A DNA stretch of 45,984 bases, taken from Phytobacter massiliensis JC163 (lineage in GTDB: Bacteria; Pseudomonadota; Gammaproteobacteria; Enterobacterales; Enterobacteriaceae). Positions within the stretch are counted from its first letter, which is position 1. Every line of letters begins with the position of its first letter. The stretch covers positions 381,166-427,149 of the forward strand of contig NZ_HE578946.1 of NCBI RefSeq assembly GCF_000321045.1. The letters run 5' to 3'. A model generated the notes under the pieces. The model searched no databases, was not told where the DNA came from, and saw nothing but the letters and a program-made list of their open reading frames with translations. This document shows positions 37,427 to 45,984 of the stretch, in pieces. Position numbers and translations under genes: made by a program.

Positions 37427-38140
37427 ATGAAAAAAGGTCTCGTTATATTCACTCTGCTGGCCGCCGCGCTGGCGGGGAATGCGCAAGCTGACGATGCGGC
37501 GATTAAACAGTCGCTGGCCAAGCTCGGCGTACAAAGCAGCGATATTCAGCCCGCGCCGGTCGCCGGTATGAAAACCGTGCTCACGCAAAGCGGCGTGCTG
37601 TACGTTACCGAGGATGGTAAACATATCATCCAGGGCCCGATGTACGACGTCAGCGGCGCGCAGCCGGTAAACGTAACCAATCAGCTGCTGATGACCCATC
37701 TCAACGCGCTGGAAAAAGAGATGATTGTTTATAAAGCGCCGCAGGAGAAACACGTCATCACCGTCTTTACCGACATCACCTGCGGCTATTGCCATAAGCT
37801 GCATGAAGAGATGGCGGACTATAATGCGCTAGGCATTACCGTGCGTTACCTGGCCTTCCCGCGTCAGGGGCTGGAGAGCCAGGCCGAGCAGGATATGAAG
37901 GCTATCTGGTGCGCCAAAGATCGTAACAAAGCGTTTGACGATGCGATGAACAGCAAAGGGGTGAAACCGGCGAGCTGCGATATCAACATCGCCGATCACT
38001 ATGCGCTGGGCGTACAGTTTGGCATAAACGGCACCCCGGCTATTGTGCTGAGTAACGGTTACGTTGTGCCGGGATACCAGGGGCCGAAAGAGATGAAAGC
38101 GTTCCTTGATGAGCACCAAAAACAGACTGGCGGTAAGTAA
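37427..38140 (+). CDS. dsbC: Periplasmic disulfide isomerase DsbC
   Basis: Protein disulfide isomerase and chaperone that corrects wrong disulfide bonds in the periplasm, kept reduced by DsbD. The 237-residue precursor has a clear signal peptide (KKGLVIFTLLAAALAG, cleavage after AQA). An N-terminal dimerisation domain and a thioredoxin-fold domain follow, with active-site CGYC at Cys119 and Cys122 of the precursor. The cis-Pro segment is INGTPAIVLSNG. It lies 24 bp after xerD and 5 bp before recJ, so the three are probably cotranscribed. Confidence 0.97.
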   Translation: MKKGLVIFTLLAAALAGNAQADDAAIKQSLAKLGVQSSDIQPAPVAGMKTVLTQSGVLYVTEDGKHIIQGPMYDVSGAQPVNVTNQLLMTHLNALEKEMIVYKAPQEKHVITVFTDITCGYCHKLHEEMADYNALGITVRYLAFPRQGLESQAEQDMKAIWCAKDRNKAFDDAMNSKGVKPASCDINIADHYALGVQFGINGTPAIVLSNGYVVPGYQGPKEMKAFLDEHQKQTGGK

Positions 38141-38145
38141 CTCTA

Positions 38146-39879
38146 GTGAAATCTGAAATACGACTGCGCCGTCGCGAAGTTAACGACGCGGCGGAACTCC
38201 CTGCCGATCTCTCTCCCTTACTGCGTCGGCTCTATGCCAGCCGCGGCGTACGCCATGCGGGGGATCTTGAGCGCGGGGTGAAAGGCATGTTGCCCTGGCA
38301 GCGGCTGTACGGCATCGATAACGCGGTGGCGATCCTGCACAACGCCCTGCAGGAAGGGTTACGCATTGTGGTGGTGGGGGATTTTGACGCCGATGGCGCG
38401 ACCAGCACCGCCCTGAGCGTGCTGGCGCTGCGTGCGCTGGGCTGCGAAAACGTCACCTACCTGGTGCCGAACCGCTTTGACGACGGCTATGGGCTGAGCC
38501 CGGAAGTCGTCGACCAGGCGCACGCCAGAGGCGCGCAGCTCATTCTTACCGTGGATAACGGCATCTCTTCTCACGCCGGGGTGGAGCGGGCGCATGAACT
38601 CGGTATCCCGGTGGTGGTCACGGACCACCATCTACCCGGCGAGACGCTGCCAGAAGCCGATGCGATCATCAACCCGAACCTGCGGGAGTGCGACTTCCCC
38701 TCGAAGTCGCTGGCGGGCGTCGGCGTGGCTTTCTACCTGATGCTGGCCCTGCGCACTTATCTGCGCGACAAGGGCTGGTTTGAAGCGCGCGGGCTGGCAA
38801 TCCCTAACCTGGCGGAGCTGCTTGATCTGGTGGCGCTGGGCACGGTTGCGGACGTGGTGCCGCTGGATGCCAACAACCGCATTCTGACCTGGCAGGGGCT
38901 AAGCCGCATTCGCGCCGGCAAGTGCCGTCCGGGTATCAAAGCGTTACTGGAGGTTGCGAACCGCGACCCGCAGAAGCTGGCGGCAAGCGACCTGGGCTTT
39001 GCGCTGGGGCCGCGCCTGAATGCCGCCGGGCGGCTGGATGATATGTCGGTCGGGGTAGCGCTGCTGCTGTGTGACACCCCTGGCGAAGCGCGGGTGCTGG
39101 CAAGCGAGCTTGACGCGCTTAACCAGACCCGCAAAGAGATAGAGCAGGGCATGCAGGCAGAGGCGCTGACGCTGTGCGAGAAGCTTGAACGCAGCCGCGA
39201 TACGCTGCCGGGCGGGCTGGCGATGTACCACCCCGAGTGGCATCAGGGAGTGGTGGGCATCCTGGCCTCGCGCATCAAAGAGCGTTTTCATCGCCCGGTG
39301 ATCGCCTTTGCGCCCGCGGGCGACGGCATGCTGAAAGGCTCTGGCCGTTCCATTCAGGGGCTGCATATGCGCGACGCGCTGGAGCGGCTGGACACGCTAC
39401 ACCCCGGGCTGATGATTAAGTTCGGCGGCCATGCGATGGCGGCGGGGCTTACGCTTGAAGAGGCGCGCTTTGAGGAGTTCCAACGCTATTTTGGCGAGCT
39501 GGTCACCGAGTGGCTTGACCCTTCGCTGCTGCAGGGCGAGATCGTCTCTGATGGGCCGCTTGCGCCCCAGGAGCTGACGCTGGAAACCGCCGAGATGCTG
39601 CGTGACGCAGGACCCTGGGGGCAGATGTTCCCGGAGCCGATGTTCGACGGCGAGTTCCGCCTGCTGCAACAGCGGCTTGTCGGGGAGCGCCACCTGAAAG
39701 TGATGCTCGAACCCGCAGGCGGCGGCCCGTTGCTCGATGGTATCGCCTTCAACGTGGATACCACTTGCTGGCCGGACAACGGCGTACGGGCGGTCAATAT
39801 CGCCTATAAGCTGGATGTGAACGAGTTTCGCGGCAACCGCAGCGTACAGTTAATTATCGAAAACCTCTGGCCAATATAA
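38146..39879 (+). CDS. recJ: Single-stranded-DNA-specific 5-prime exonuclease RecJ
   Basis: Exonuclease that degrades single-stranded DNA from the 5-prime end in RecF-pathway recombination, mismatch repair and base excision repair. The 577 residues equal E. coli RecJ. DHH-family motifs include VVGDFDADGATST, LTVDNGISS and VTDHHLPG. C-terminal DHHA1 motifs follow (HQGVVGILASRIKERF, GSGRSIQGLHM, FGGHAMAAGLT). The start is GTG 38146 with no strong ribosome site, consistent with the poor translation known in E. coli. Confidence 0.97.
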   Translation: MKSEIRLRRREVNDAAELPADLSPLLRRLYASRGVRHAGDLERGVKGMLPWQRLYGIDNAVAILHNALQEGLRIVVVGDFDADGATSTALSVLALRALGCENVTYLVPNRFDDGYGLSPEVVDQAHARGAQLILTVDNGISSHAGVERAHELGIPVVVTDHHLPGETLPEADAIINPNLRECDFPSKSLAGVGVAFYLMLALRTYLRDKGWFEARGLAIPNLAELLDLVALGTVADVVPLDANNRILTWQGLSRIRAGKCRPGIKALLEVANRDPQKLAASDLGFALGPRLNAAGRLDDMSVGVALLLCDTPGEARVLASELDALNQTRKEIEQGMQAEALTLCEKLERSRDTLPGGLAMYHPEWHQGVVGILASRIKERFHRPVIAFAPAGDGMLKGSGRSIQGLHMRDALERLDTLHPGLMIKFGGHAMAAGLTLEEARFEEFQRYFGELVTEWLDPSLLQGEIVSDGPLAPQELTLETAEMLRDAGPWGQMFPEPMFDGEFRLLQQRLVGERHLKVMLEPAGGGPLLDGIAFNVDTTCWPDNGVRAVNIAYKLDVNEFRGNRSVQLIIENLWPI

Positions 39880-39969
39880 CAGCACTATCAGCTATAAAAC
39901 AGGGTGTGAATCCGGTACAATTCCGCCCTTATGACCGCACTTTGACAAGTCCATCAAAAGAAAACGACC

Positions 39970-41068
39970 ATGTTTGAAATCAACCCGGTAAAAAACCGCA
40001 TTCAGGACCTCACGGAGCGCTCCGACGTTCTTAGGGGGTATCTTTGACTACGATGCGAAGAAAGAGCGTCTTGAAGAAGTAAACGCCGAGCTGGAACAGC
40101 CGGACGTCTGGAATGAACCCGAACGCGCGCAGGCGCTGGGTAAAGAGCGTTCTTCTCTCGAAGCGATCGTCGATACGCTCGACCAGATGGCTCAGGGGCT
40201 TGAAGATGTCTCCGGCCTGCTGGAACTGGCCGTCGAGGCCGATGATGAAGAGACCTTTAACGAAGCCGTTGCTGAACTCGATACGCTGGAAGAGAAACTG
40301 GCGCAGCTTGAGTTCCGCCGCATGTTCTCCGGCGAGTACGACAGCGCCGACTGCTATCTGGATATTCAGGCTGGTTCCGGCGGCACCGAAGCCCAGGACT
40401 GGGCGAGCATGCTGATGCGCATGTATCTGCGCTGGGCCGAAGCGCGCGGCTTTAAAACAGAAATCATTGAAGAGTCGGAAGGCGAAGTGGCCGGTATCAA
40501 ATCCGTGACCATCAAAATCGCTGGCGAATACGCCTACGGCTGGCTGCGTACGGAAACCGGCGTTCACCGCCTGGTACGTAAAAGCCCGTTCGATTCCGGT
40601 GGTCGCCGCCACACCTCGTTCAGCTCCGCCTTCGTCTACCCGGAAGTGGAAGACGATATCGATATCGAAATCAACCCGGCGGATCTGCGTATTGACGTGT
40701 ACCGCGCGTCCGGCGCGGGCGGTCAGCACGTTAACCGTACGGAATCGGCGGTGCGTATCACCCACATTCCTACCGGGCTGGTGACGCAGTGTCAGAACGA
40801 CCGCTCACAGCACAAGAACAAAGACCAGGCCATGAAGCAGATGAAAGCGAAGCTTTATGAACTGGAAATGCAGAAGAAAAATGCCGAGAAACAGGCGATG
40901 GAAGATAACAAATCCGACATCGGCTGGGGCAGCCAGATTCGTTCTTATGTCCTCGACGACTCCCGTATCAAAGATCTGCGCACCGGGGTTGAAACCCGCA
41001 ATACGCAGGCGGTGCTGGACGGTAGCCTGGACCAATTTATTGAAGCAAGTTTGAAAGCAGGGTTATGA
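39970..41068 (+). CDS. prfB: Peptide chain release factor 2, with programmed +1 frameshift
   Basis: Translation termination factor for UGA and UAA codons. The gene needs the well-known autoregulatory frameshift. ATG 39970 opens a short frame that ends at TGA 40045-40047. The slippery CTT before it (40042-40044) is followed by TGA C, and an internal Shine-Dalgarno AGGGGG sits a few bases upstream. A +1 shift continues the frame from GAC at 40046 to the stop at 41068 and gives 365 residues, as in E. coli. Motifs are SPF ([10 protein letters not shown]), which reads UGA, and GGQ in [13 protein letters not shown]. Residue 246 is Ala (YRASGAGG), the common form, not the Thr found in E. coli K-12. 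It is 10 bp before lysS. Confidence 0.98.
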
Positions 41069-41077
41069 GGAACCAAA

Positions 41078-42595
41078 ATGTCTGAACAAAACGTACAGGC
41101 CGCTGATGAGGTAGCCGATCTTAACAATGAAATGAAAGCGCGCCGCGAGAAGCTGGCTCAGCTTCGTGAGCAGGGCGTTCCGTTCCCGAACGATTTCCGT
41201 CGCGACCATACCTCAGACCAACTGCATGCTGACTTTGATGCGAAAGAGAACGAAGAGCTGGAAGCGCTCAACGTTGAAGTGGCCGTTGCCGGGCGCATGA
41301 TGACCCGCCGCATTATGGGTAAAGCGTCCTTCGTGACCCTGCAGGACGTTGGCGGCCGTATTCAGCTGTACGTTGCTCGCGACGATCTGCCGGAAGGCGT
41401 TTATAACGAGCAGTTCAAGAAATGGGATCTGGGCGATATCCTCGGCGCCAAAGGTAAACTGTTCAAAACCAAAACGGGCGAACTGTCTATCCACTGCACC
41501 GAACTGCGCCTGCTGACCAAAGCGCTGCGTCCGCTGCCGGATAAATTTCACGGCCTGCAGGATCAGGAAGCGCGCTATCGTCAGCGCTATCTGGATCTCA
41601 TCTCTAACGATGAATCCCGCAAAACGTTTAAAGTGCGTTCGCAGATTCTGGCGGGCATCCGCCAGTTCATGGTTGGCCGCGACTTTATGGAAGTAGAGAC
41701 CCCGATGATGCAGGTGATTCCTGGCGGCGCTTCCGCGCGTCCGTTTATCACCCATCATAACGCGCTGGATCTGGACATGTACCTGCGTATCGCGCCGGAA
41801 CTGTACCTCAAGCGTCTGGTGGTTGGCGGCTTCGAACGCGTGTTCGAGATCAACCGTAACTTCCGTAACGAAGGCATCTCCGTTCGCCATAACCCTGAGT
41901 TCACCATGATGGAACTCTACATGGCGTATGCGGATTACAAAGATCTGATTGAGCTGACCGAATCGCTGTTCCGTACTCTGGCGCAGAATATTCTCGGCAC
42001 CACCGAAGTGCCTTATGGCGATCAGACTTTCGACTTCGGCAAGCCGTTTGAAAAACTGACCATGCGCGAAGCTATCAAGAAATACCGTCCGGAAACTGAG
42101 ATGGCGGATCTGGATAACTTCGATTCTGCGAAAGCCATCGCTGAAAGCATCGGTATCAAGGTTGAGAAGAGCTGGGGTCTGGGCCGTATCGTGACCGAGA
42201 TCTTCGAAGAAGTGGCGGAAGCGCACCTGATTCAGCCGACCTTTATCACCGAATATCCGGCGGAGGTCTCCCCGCTGGCGCGCCGTAACGACGTGAACCC
42301 GGAAATCACCGATCGCTTCGAGTTCTTTATCGGCGGGCGTGAAATCGGCAACGGCTTTAGCGAGTTGAACGACGCAGAAGACCAGGCGCAGCGCTTCCAG
42401 GATCAGGTTAACGCTAAAGAAGCGGGCGACGATGAAGCGATGTTCTACGACGAAGACTACGTAACCGCGCTGGAACATGGCCTGCCGCCGACAGCGGGCC
42501 TGGGCATTGGTATCGACCGTATGGTTATGCTGTTCACCAACAGCCATACCATCCGCGACGTGATCCTCTTCCCGGCGATGCGTCCGGTGAAATAA
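41078..42595 (+). CDS. lysS: Lysyl-tRNA synthetase LysS (class II)
   Basis: Class II aminoacyl-tRNA synthetase that charges tRNA-Lys with lysine. The 505 residues equal E. coli LysS. An N-terminal OB-fold anticodon domain precedes the catalytic domain: motif 2 is in [17 protein letters not shown] and motif 3 in [13 protein letters not shown]. It is cotranscribed with prfB in E. coli (10-bp gap here). A bidirectional terminator separates it from convergent idi. Confidence 0.98.
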   Translation: MSEQNVQAADEVADLNNEMKARREKLAQLREQGVPFPNDFRRDHTSDQLHADFDAKENEELEALNVEVAVAGRMMTRRIMGKASFVTLQDVGGRIQLYVARDDLPEGVYNEQFKKWDLGDILGAKGKLFKTKTGELSIHCTELRLLTKALRPLPDKFHGLQDQEARYRQRYLDLISNDESRKTFKVRSQILAGIRQFMVGRDFMEVETPMMQVIPGGASARPFITHHNALDLDMYLRIAPELYLKRLVVGGFERVFEINRNFRNEGISVRHNPEFTMMELYMAYADYKDLIELTESLFRTLAQNILGTTEVPYGDQTFDFGKPFEKLTMREAIKKYRPETEMADLDNFDSAKAIAESIGIKVEKSWGLGRIVTEIFEEVAEAHLIQPTFITEYPAEVSPLARRNDVNPEITDRFEFFIGGREIGNGFSELNDAEDQAQRFQDQVNAKEAGDDEAMFYDEDYVTALEHGLPPTAGLGIGIDRMVMLFTNSHTIRDVILFPAMRPVK

Positions 42596-42613
42596 GCCTC
42601 ACGGTGACAAATG

Positions 42614-42644
42614 AAAACCCCGGCCGGTGCGTCGGGGTTTTTTA
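42614..42644. terminator. Bidirectional terminator between lysS and idi
   Basis: AAAACCCCG (42614-42622) pairs with CGGGGTTTT (42633-42641) around a 10-nt loop, with TTTTTT on the plus side and TTTTC on the minus side. It can end both lysS and idi; its end overlaps the idi stop. Confidence 0.85.
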
Positions 42645-43190
42645 TTGCTGGCGGCTGAAACGCAGCAGTGCTTCGCGCGCCGCGTCGTCTGACGCCTGCA
42701 TTACCATCCACGGGCTGAACGCCCACGGCGTGGCGCTGATTGCGCGTAATACCGCCTCAAGATCGCTCCACTGGTACGCCATTACTTCATCGGCATTAAC
42801 CTGCAGTTCGCTGGTTGCCCGCGCGGCATACACCGGGCAGACTTCATTTTCCACTATGCCCCCCGGGTCGACGGCGCGGTAGCGGAATGTCGGGTAGACG
42901 GGGGTGAGGGCGGCAACCTCTACGCCAAGCTCAAAACGGCAGCGGCGAACGATAGCTGCTTCGGTGTCTTCACCCTGTTGCGGATGGCCGCATACCGAGT
43001 TAGTCCATACGCCCGGCCACGCCTTTTTGGCAAGCGAGCGGCGGGTTACCAGAAACTGGCCCCGGTCGTTAAACAACCAACAAGAGAAGGCGAGGTGAAG
43101 CGGGGTGGATTGAGTATGCGCCGCGTATTTTTCCTGCGTGCCGGAAGGGGCGTCCTGGGCATCCAGCAGTATGACATGTTCCCGGGTCAT
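42642..43190 (-). CDS. idi: Isopentenyl-diphosphate delta-isomerase (type I)
   Basis: Nudix-fold metalloenzyme that converts isopentenyl diphosphate to dimethylallyl diphosphate, balancing precursors for ubiquinone and other isoprenoids. The 182 residues match E. coli Idi. The active-site Cys lies in [12 protein letters not shown] and the active-site Glu in [10 protein letters not shown]; a nudix-like stretch lies between. ATG 43190 has AGGAG upstream. It is convergent with lysS. Confidence 0.97.
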   Translation of the reverse strand: MTREHVILLDAQDAPSGTQEKYAAHTQSTPLHLAFSCWLFNDRGQFLVTRRSLAKKAWPGVWTNSVCGHPQQGEDTEAAIVRRCRFELGVEVAALTPVYPTFRYRAVDPGGIVENEVCPVYAARATSELQVNADEVMAYQWSDLEAVLRAISATPWAFSPWMVMQASDDAAREALLRFSRQQ

Positions 43191-43205
43191 GAAAACTCCT
43201 GTAAA

Positions 43206-43232
43206 TCAAAAACGACCCGGCACATACCGGGC
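43206..43232 (-). terminator. Terminator after the UbiD decarboxylase gene
   Basis: On the minus strand CCCGG and CCGGG pair around TATGTG and are followed by TCGTTTTT. A second hairpin, TCAGCGTA with TACGCTGA (43248-43269), lies just upstream of it in the same direction. Confidence 0.6.
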
Positions 43233-43309
43233 CATGTACTCAGCCCATCAGCGTAGCCTATTACGCTGAGAAAGGCATTACCAAAACAGGCCCCGGCCCG
43301 GCAATAGCG

Positions 43310-44788
43310 TTATTCGAAATCCGGCAGGAAGCGTTTCACGTCCACCTCTTTAAATTTAGAGCGCTCGAAGTTGTGCTTCAGGTGGAAGGGCACCGTGCAG
43401 TCGAACAGCGTCTTGCAGGACATGCCCTGTTGCAGAATGGACGGGCTGTATTCCGGCACCTGCGACGGATCGAGAGGGTGGCAGCGCACGCCGGGGATCG
43501 TCACCGTATCGACATCGCCCTGGTAGCGGGTCTGCATTGCCCACAGCACGTCGTCGCTGTCGAAAATATCGACATCTTCATCCACCAGAATCACATGTTT
43601 GAGTTCCGGGAAGGCAGAAAACGCCAGCAGGGCGGCCTGACGCTGGCGGCCTTCATCCGCCGGAGAGGATTTTTTAAATTGCAGCACCGCCAGCAGCTTG
43701 CCGCCGCCTGCCGAGTGGGCGAAAACATTCAGGAGTTTGCCCGGCATGGCGCGTTCCACCATATCCAGGATGCTGGCTTCCGTTGGAATGCCCGCCATAT
43801 TGACATGCTCTTCGCCTGGCCCGACGGTGGTGCGCCAGATAGGATGGGTGCGGTGGGTGACCGCTTTTACCTTGATAACCGGAATAGCCGCTTTGGCTTC
43901 GCCGGTGTAGCCGGGGAACTCCGGCATCGCGCGGCCCGTATCGGTGTTCTGGTCCTCACGCACGCGCACGTCCGGCAGCAGCTCGCCTTCAATGACAATC
44001 TCGGCGTGGGCGATGGCTTTTTCGTTGATGGTTTTACACTGCACCATTTCCACCGCCTTACCGCGCAGCGCCCCGGCGATACTCAGTTCATTGAAGCCCA
44101 GCGGCGTGGTCGGCGGCTCGAAGCAGGCGGCAATCTCAATGGCCGGGTCCACGCCGATGCTGATTGAGATCGGCAGCGGTTGCCCTTCGGCTTCCGCCTT
44201 CATGCGGAAGGCGTCGATATGGCGCCCCGGCGTCAGCCACATAGAGAGCTCGTCACGGCTCTGCACGCACAGGCGGTGAATGGTGATGTCGGATTCATGT
44301 GTTTCGGGATCGGAGGCGTAGCACAGCCCCATCGTGATATACGGCCCGGCATCCTCTTCGGTATTGGTTGGCGCAGGCAGCAGCTTTCGCAGGTCGAAAT
44401 CGGCATCGCTTGCCAGATGTACCACCTCCTGGCAGACGGCGTTATCCACCGTGACAGGGGGAATGGCGCTGGCAACCGACTCTTTTAACAGGTGGCCCAG
44501 CTTTTCCGGCGCGCAGCGCAGAAAATGGCTTACGCGCTGACGTGAACCATTGAGGCCAATCGCCACGCTGATATCGTGAAAACCTTTAATATTTTTGAAG
44601 ACCATCGCCGGGCCGTTTTTACGGGTGGGGCGCTGGCAGGTTCCGCCAGCGCCCACGTAGCGGTATACGCCGGAAAGCTCCGCGTGCGGATCGACTTCGG
44701 TATTGGTTTCAACGTATTCGCCGGGTAACGTTTTTAATAATTCCAGCGCCGAGCGTAAATCGGAAACGCTATTTTGTGACTCAGACAT
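43310..44788 (-). CDS. UbiD-family aromatic acid decarboxylase (AroY/gallate decarboxylase-like)
   Basis: Non-oxidative decarboxylase of 492 residues in the UbiD family, which needs prenylated FMN. It closely resembles the protocatechuate decarboxylase AroY of Klebsiella/Enterobacter and gallate decarboxylases. Shared stretches are FDLRKLLPAPTNT (131-143), ITIHRLCVQSRDELSM (168-183), VREDQNTDTGRAMPEFPGY (276-294) with the catalytic-region Glu290, and VDEDVDIFDSDDVLWAM. Probable reaction: 3,4-dihydroxybenzoate (or gallate) to catechol (or pyrogallol) and CO2; the substrate is inferred. No UbiX-type flavin prenyltransferase or small D subunit lies beside it, so the cofactor must come from elsewhere. 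ATG 44788 has AAGGA seven bases upstream. It is divergent from a LysR regulator. Confidence 0.88.
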   Translation of the reverse strand: MSESQNSVSDLRSALELLKTLPGEYVETNTEVDPHAELSGVYRYVGAGGTCQRPTRKNGPAMVFKNIKGFHDISVAIGLNGSRQRVSHFLRCAPEKLGHLLKESVASAIPPVTVDNAVCQEVVHLASDADFDLRKLLPAPTNTEEDAGPYITMGLCYASDPETHESDITIHRLCVQSRDELSMWLTPGRHIDAFRMKAEAEGQPLPISISIGVDPAIEIAACFEPPTTPLGFNELSIAGALRGKAVEMVQCKTINEKAIAHAEIVIEGELLPDVRVREDQNTDTGRAMPEFPGYTGEAKAAIPVIKVKAVTHRTHPIWRTTVGPGEEHVNMAGIPTEASILDMVERAMPGKLLNVFAHSAGGGKLLAVLQFKKSSPADEGRQRQAALLAFSAFPELKHVILVDEDVDIFDSDDVLWAMQTRYQGDVDTVTIPGVRCHPLDPSQVPEYSPSILQQGMSCKTLFDCTVPFHLKHNFERSKFKEVDVKRFLPDFE

Positions 44789-44936
44789 AGCCTGTTCCTT
44801 TTGCAGAAAAAAATGAAAACCTGGCGATACCCTATTTTTGTCATGGCGCTAAGGCAAATACCGTTTTCCTGAGGCTAAGCAGATCAAAAAGGTAATTTTT
44901 TCAAAAATGTTAATTATTTAGGGCAATAGTGAAAAT

Positions 44937-44954
44937 AAAGCAGGCTTTCGCTTT
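44937..44954. promoter_or_regulatory. Palindrome between the decarboxylase and LysR genes
   Basis: AAAGC (44937-44941) and GCTTT (44950-44954) form an inverted repeat with an 8-bp spacer, 51 bp before the regulator start. It is a candidate LysR operator in the 216-bp divergent gap. No other strong motif was seen there. Confidence 0.35.
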
Positions 44955-45004
44955 GATTCGACAAGTGTGATACTGAGCGCCTTATCATTACAGAGCGACC
45001 CGCT

Positions 45005-45904
45005 ATGGATCTGAAAAGATTGCGCTATTTCTGCCGTGTTGTGGAGCAGGGCTCCGTCAGCCAGGCAGCGAAAGTGCTGAATATGGCGCAGCCGCCGCTT
45101 AGCAAACGTATTCAGGAGCTGGAAAAGGAGCTGGCGGTATCGCTGTTTACCCGCCAGGGAAACCGGATCGAACCCACGGAAGCGGGTTACTTTCTTTATC
45201 GCAAAGCCTGCGAGATATTACGTCAGATTGAAGACACCGCCAGGGAAACGGTAGCTATTGCCCATCAGGAACAATTCCAGTTAAAAATCGGCCTGACCCA
45301 TCTTTTCCAGTCCTGGTTCAAACCGTTATTGCTGGAGCTGTATCGTCGGCATCCGCATATTGAAATAAATATATCGGTAACCGACTCCAGCCATTTAGAG
45401 ACACTGCTTAATGAAGGCCATATTGATTTCGCCATGATTCAGCGGCCCTACCGCAGCGAAGGGTATGATTTTGTCTCATTTGATCCGATAAAGCCGGTGG
45501 CGGTTATCAATAAACGTTGCCTGTCAGAGGCGCCGTCATCGCCTTTTGATTATCAGGCGCTCGCGGCCTTTCCCCTGGTTTTGCTGCATCGGGCAAAAGA
45601 TTCCGGTACGTATGAGATGCTGCTCGACCTGTTCCGTAAGGCAGGCGGCAACCCGAAGGTGATTATGCAGATCACGCAGCCAGGGGTCATTTTAGAGTGG
45701 CTGGAGTCGGGGCTGGAGGCGGCGACGCTGCTTCCCTCATCCGAGGTTGACCCAGCAAAGTTACAGCATTGCTATGTGGTGGATGTTTTCCCTTCCCCGC
45801 AGGTGTTTTACCCCGCGCTGGTGAAGATGCCTGCCGTTAACTGGCAGCCGGAAATCATGCAGATTATCGCTGCGGGTTATCCTTTTGCGCCCAGCGAAGG
45901 TTGA
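45005..45904 (+). CDS. LysR-family transcriptional regulator
   Basis: DNA-binding regulator of 299 residues. The N-terminal winged helix-turn-helix is clear: LRYFCRVVEQGSVSQAAKVL followed by NMAQPPLSKRIQELEKEL. A C-terminal effector-binding domain runs from about residue 92 (FQLKIGLTHLFQ) to the end. Genes encoding LysR proteins divergent from an aromatic catabolic gene usually control that gene in response to its substrate, so this one probably activates the adjacent UbiD decarboxylase. The ligand may be an aromatic acid. It resembles regulators next to hydroxyarylic acid decarboxylases, but I do not recognise a named gene. Confidence 0.88.
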   Translation: MDLKRLRYFCRVVEQGSVSQAAKVLNMAQPPLSKRIQELEKELAVSLFTRQGNRIEPTEAGYFLYRKACEILRQIEDTARETVAIAHQEQFQLKIGLTHLFQSWFKPLLLELYRRHPHIEINISVTDSSHLETLLNEGHIDFAMIQRPYRSEGYDFVSFDPIKPVAVINKRCLSEAPSSPFDYQALAAFPLVLLHRAKDSGTYEMLLDLFRKAGGNPKVIMQITQPGVILEWLESGLEAATLLPSSEVDPAKLQHCYVVDVFPSPQVFYPALVKMPAVNWQPEIMQIIAAGYPFAPSEG

Positions 45905-45908
45905 GAGG

Positions 45909-45936
45909 TTGGCAAGCGCCTGCTGGCTGCTAGAAT
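45909..45936 (+). promoter_or_regulatory. Promoter for a rightward gene beyond the window
   Basis: TTGGCA (45909-45914) and TAGAAT (45931-45936) are each 5 of 6 to the sigma-70 consensus with a 16-bp spacer. An AGAGGA site at 45957-45962 precedes a possible TTG start at 45969 or GTG at 45973; the gene itself lies outside and cannot be named. Confidence 0.5.
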
Positions 45937-45984
45937 AAGGAGCCATCCACACTCTTAGAGGATCTGTTTTGCGTGCAGGAAGCC

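Overview
The window is chromosomal core DNA of an enterobacterium (family Enterobacteriaceae). Most proteins look near-identical to Escherichia coli K-12 proteins as I remember them, and gene order follows the E. coli epd-pgk-fbaA ... serA ... gcvTHP ... recJ-prfB-lysS-idi region. Base composition looks moderately GC-rich. Several genes not at this place in E. coli (an ECF-type ABC transporter, a YjdF-like membrane protein, an RpiR regulator, a UbiD decarboxylase with a LysR regulator) point to a relative such as Klebsiella, Enterobacter, Kluyvera or Kosakonia. I cannot fix the genus from sequence alone. No tRNA, IS element, prophage or CRISPR array was seen.

Layout. 1-5692: a terminator from an upstream gene, a CRP-type site, then a tight rightward operon cmtB-cmtA-yggP-yggF-yggD-yggC (mannitol-family PTS, Zn-dehydrogenase, class II fructose-1,6-bisphosphatase homologue, MtlR-family protein, P-loop kinase homologue). 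5682-8771, leftward: a five-gene accessory cassette coding for a PPC/DUF296 protein, an ECF S component, an EcfT protein and two ATPases, meeting yggC tail to tail. 8772-12586: CRP and Cra sites followed by epd-pgk-fbaA; epd carries a one-base deletion in an A run that forms the slippery heptamer A AAA AAG. 12725-16143: mscS, argO, yggE and, on the other strand, argP (regulator of argO). 16230-19161: rpiA, serA and a yjdF-like gene.

19173-24923: leftward fau, 6S RNA and zapA; rightward ygfB-pepP-ubiH-ubiI. 24964-29943: the glycine-cleavage regulatory region, gcvT-gcvH-gcvP and its terminator. 29955-33936: ygfF, then leftward bglA behind an RpiR-family regulator with palindromes between them, then trhA/yqfA. 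33985-43190: ygfZ, sdhE-cptA, fldB, xerD-dsbC-recJ-prfB-lysS (prfB with its +1 programmed frameshift) and idi. 43310-45904: a UbiD/AroY-like aromatic acid decarboxylase divergent from a LysR regulator, then a promoter-like sequence facing off the right edge.

Together the genes cover lower glycolysis and the pentose-phosphate/PLP-precursor link (epd, pgk, fbaA, rpiA), serine-glycine-one-carbon flow (serA, gcvTHP, fau, ygfZ), ubiquinone and isoprenoid synthesis (ubiH, ubiI, idi), and translation, recombination and periplasmic disulfide housekeeping. The best candidates for something not yet described are the ECF/PPC transporter cassette, whose two ATPases have lost complementary motifs, and the epd slippery-site frameshift. 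The cmt-ygg operon is a likely pathway for an unidentified sugar or polyol.
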